From: Clostridiales bacterium
Lineage (GTDB): Bacteria; Bacillota; Clostridia; TANB77; CAG-508
NCBI GenBank assembly: GCA_003507395.1
Contig: DNVW01000012.1
Location: 30,372-46,869, forward strand
Direction: 5' to 3'
DNA: 16,498 bases
The position numbers were made by a program, and so were the translations under genes. A model generated the notes under the pieces. The model was not told where the DNA came from and searched no databases. It was given only the letters and a program-made list of their open reading frames with translations. Position 1 is the first letter of the stretch, and every line of letters starts with the position of its first letter. Positions 15,824 to 16,498 of the stretch are shown in pieces.

Positions 15824-16498
15824 TTAATATTCCACTTTTACTAAGTAAAGTCCATGTGCTGGTAGCGTTTTTCCTGCTTTTTGTCTATCTTTTGATTCTA
15901 TTATTTCTGGTATTTGGTTTGTTTCTATTTTTCCAAGTCCCACATCTACTAAAGTTCCTGCTATTATTCTTACCATATTATATAAGAATCCATTTCCTGT
16001 AAGTTCTATTTCTATTCTTTCATTTTCTTTTTTTATTTTTGTTTTATATATTGTTCTTATTGTAGTTTTTACACTTCCCCCACTTGATTTAAATGCTTTA
16101 AAATCATGTTCTCCTTCAAAATATTTTATAGCCTTTTTCATTTCTTCAAAGTTTAACTTAAGTGGCATATGATATTCTAGATTTCTATATATTGCCGAAC
16201 CTTGTTCAGAATTATTTATTATGTATCTATATGTCTTTTTCTTACAGTTATATCTACTGTGGAAATTTTCTTCTACTTCTTCTACATTTTTTATTCTTAT
16301 ACTCTTTTTTAGTTGTGAATTTATTGCTACTTTCATTTTTTCTATTGGCATTTCACTTTCTATTTTAAAATTTGCCGTTTGTCCCAAACTATGAACTCCT
16401 GCATCAGTTCTACCCGAAGCAATTAGTTCTACTTTTTCTCTTGTTATAACTTCAATTGCTCTTTCTATTTCGCCTTGTATATTTAATTTATTTTGCTG
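15824..16498 (-). CDS. truA: tRNA pseudouridine synthase TruA (5' end outside window)
   Basis: Partial gene, open to the right edge. TruA isomerises uridines at positions 38-40 of the tRNA anticodon arm to pseudouridine in the cytoplasm. The frame reads without a stop from base 16498 and includes SGRTDAGVHSLGQTANF (about 16420-16370), the TruA signature with the catalytic Asp in RTDAGVH. Further support is FKAFKSSGGSVKTTIRTI, GNGFLYNMVRIIAGTLVDVG and the C-terminal HGLYLVKVEY, all typical of the family. The TTG at 16387 lies inside the signature motif, so it is not the start; the true start is beyond the window. The DUF2651-like gene follows 74 bases downstream. The identification is secure. 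Confidence 0.97.
   Translation of the reverse strand, partial: QQNKLNIQGEIERAIEVITREKVELIASGRTDAGVHSLGQTANFKIESEMPIEKMKVAINSQLKKSIRIKNVEEVEENFHSRYNCKKKTYRYIINNSEQGSAIYRNLEYHMPLKLNFEEMKKAIKYFEGEHDFKAFKSSGGSVKTTIRTIYKTKIKKENERIEIELTGNGFLYNMVRIIAGTLVDVGLGKIETNQIPEIIESKDRQKAGKTLPAHGLYLVKVEY

Noticed and set aside
15529..16002. Plus-strand frames such as the 157-codon one opposite truA and DUF2651
   Set aside because: They are antisense shadows in AT-rich DNA, without ribosome binding sites or recognisable motifs; the minus-strand genes explain the region.

Overview
The window looks like a chromosomal segment of an uncultured, very AT-rich, spore-forming Gram-positive bacterium (Clostridia type). 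Supporting signs are strong AAGGAGG-type ribosome binding sites, a SpoIVB-type sporulation protease, a DUF2651/YbeF-like protein and a compact one-strand layout. All recognised genes lie on the minus strand, so transcription runs from high to low coordinates.

Layout in transcription order. (1) 16498-15285: the 3' part of truA and a small DUF2651-like membrane protein with an Asn/Asp-rich, Cys/Arg-rich tail. (2) 15284-15013: stem-loops, a 54-bp palindromic repeat and a plausible sigma-A promoter. (3) 15012-8256: assembly machinery of a Tad/Flp-like pilus: a CpaB-like SAF protein, two adjacent MinD/CpaE-like proteins with degenerate P-loops, a CpaF-type ATPase and a fused TadB-TadC membrane platform. 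(4) 8232-4478: seven small single-helix proteins, of which five share a MENASKAL-type N-terminus and most share a short downstream motif, so they are probable pilins and minor pilins. (5) 4477-4251: intergenic region with two inverted repeats. (6) 4250-2619: a large TadE/TadG-like anchored extracellular protein. (7) 2524-1324: a SpoIVB-type PDZ/S55 serine protease. (8) 1210-68: a membrane-anchored transglutaminase-like protein whose last residues come from a second copy of the 54-bp repeat.

Main observation: two key enzymes appear broken by single-base +1 frameshifts, one in SpoIVB and two in CpaF. At all three sites the zero-frame codon is CGG followed by A, and skipping the C gives GGA, which encodes the conserved Gly of a catalytic motif (GMSGAP with the protease Ser; GEQGCGKT, the Walker A box; GEVATDP, the CpaF GEV box). 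A by-eye scan of about 15 CGG trinucleotides on the coding strand found no other in-frame CGG in any gene here. This suggests that in-frame CGG-A is a +1 recoding site (unassigned CGG, or CGGA read as a four-base Gly codon) rather than decay. An assembly artefact has to be excluded.

Near-identical 54-bp repeats in opposite orientation bracket the pilus/spoIVB/transglutaminase block. No prepilin peptidase, secretin, tRNA, rRNA or CRISPR was seen.
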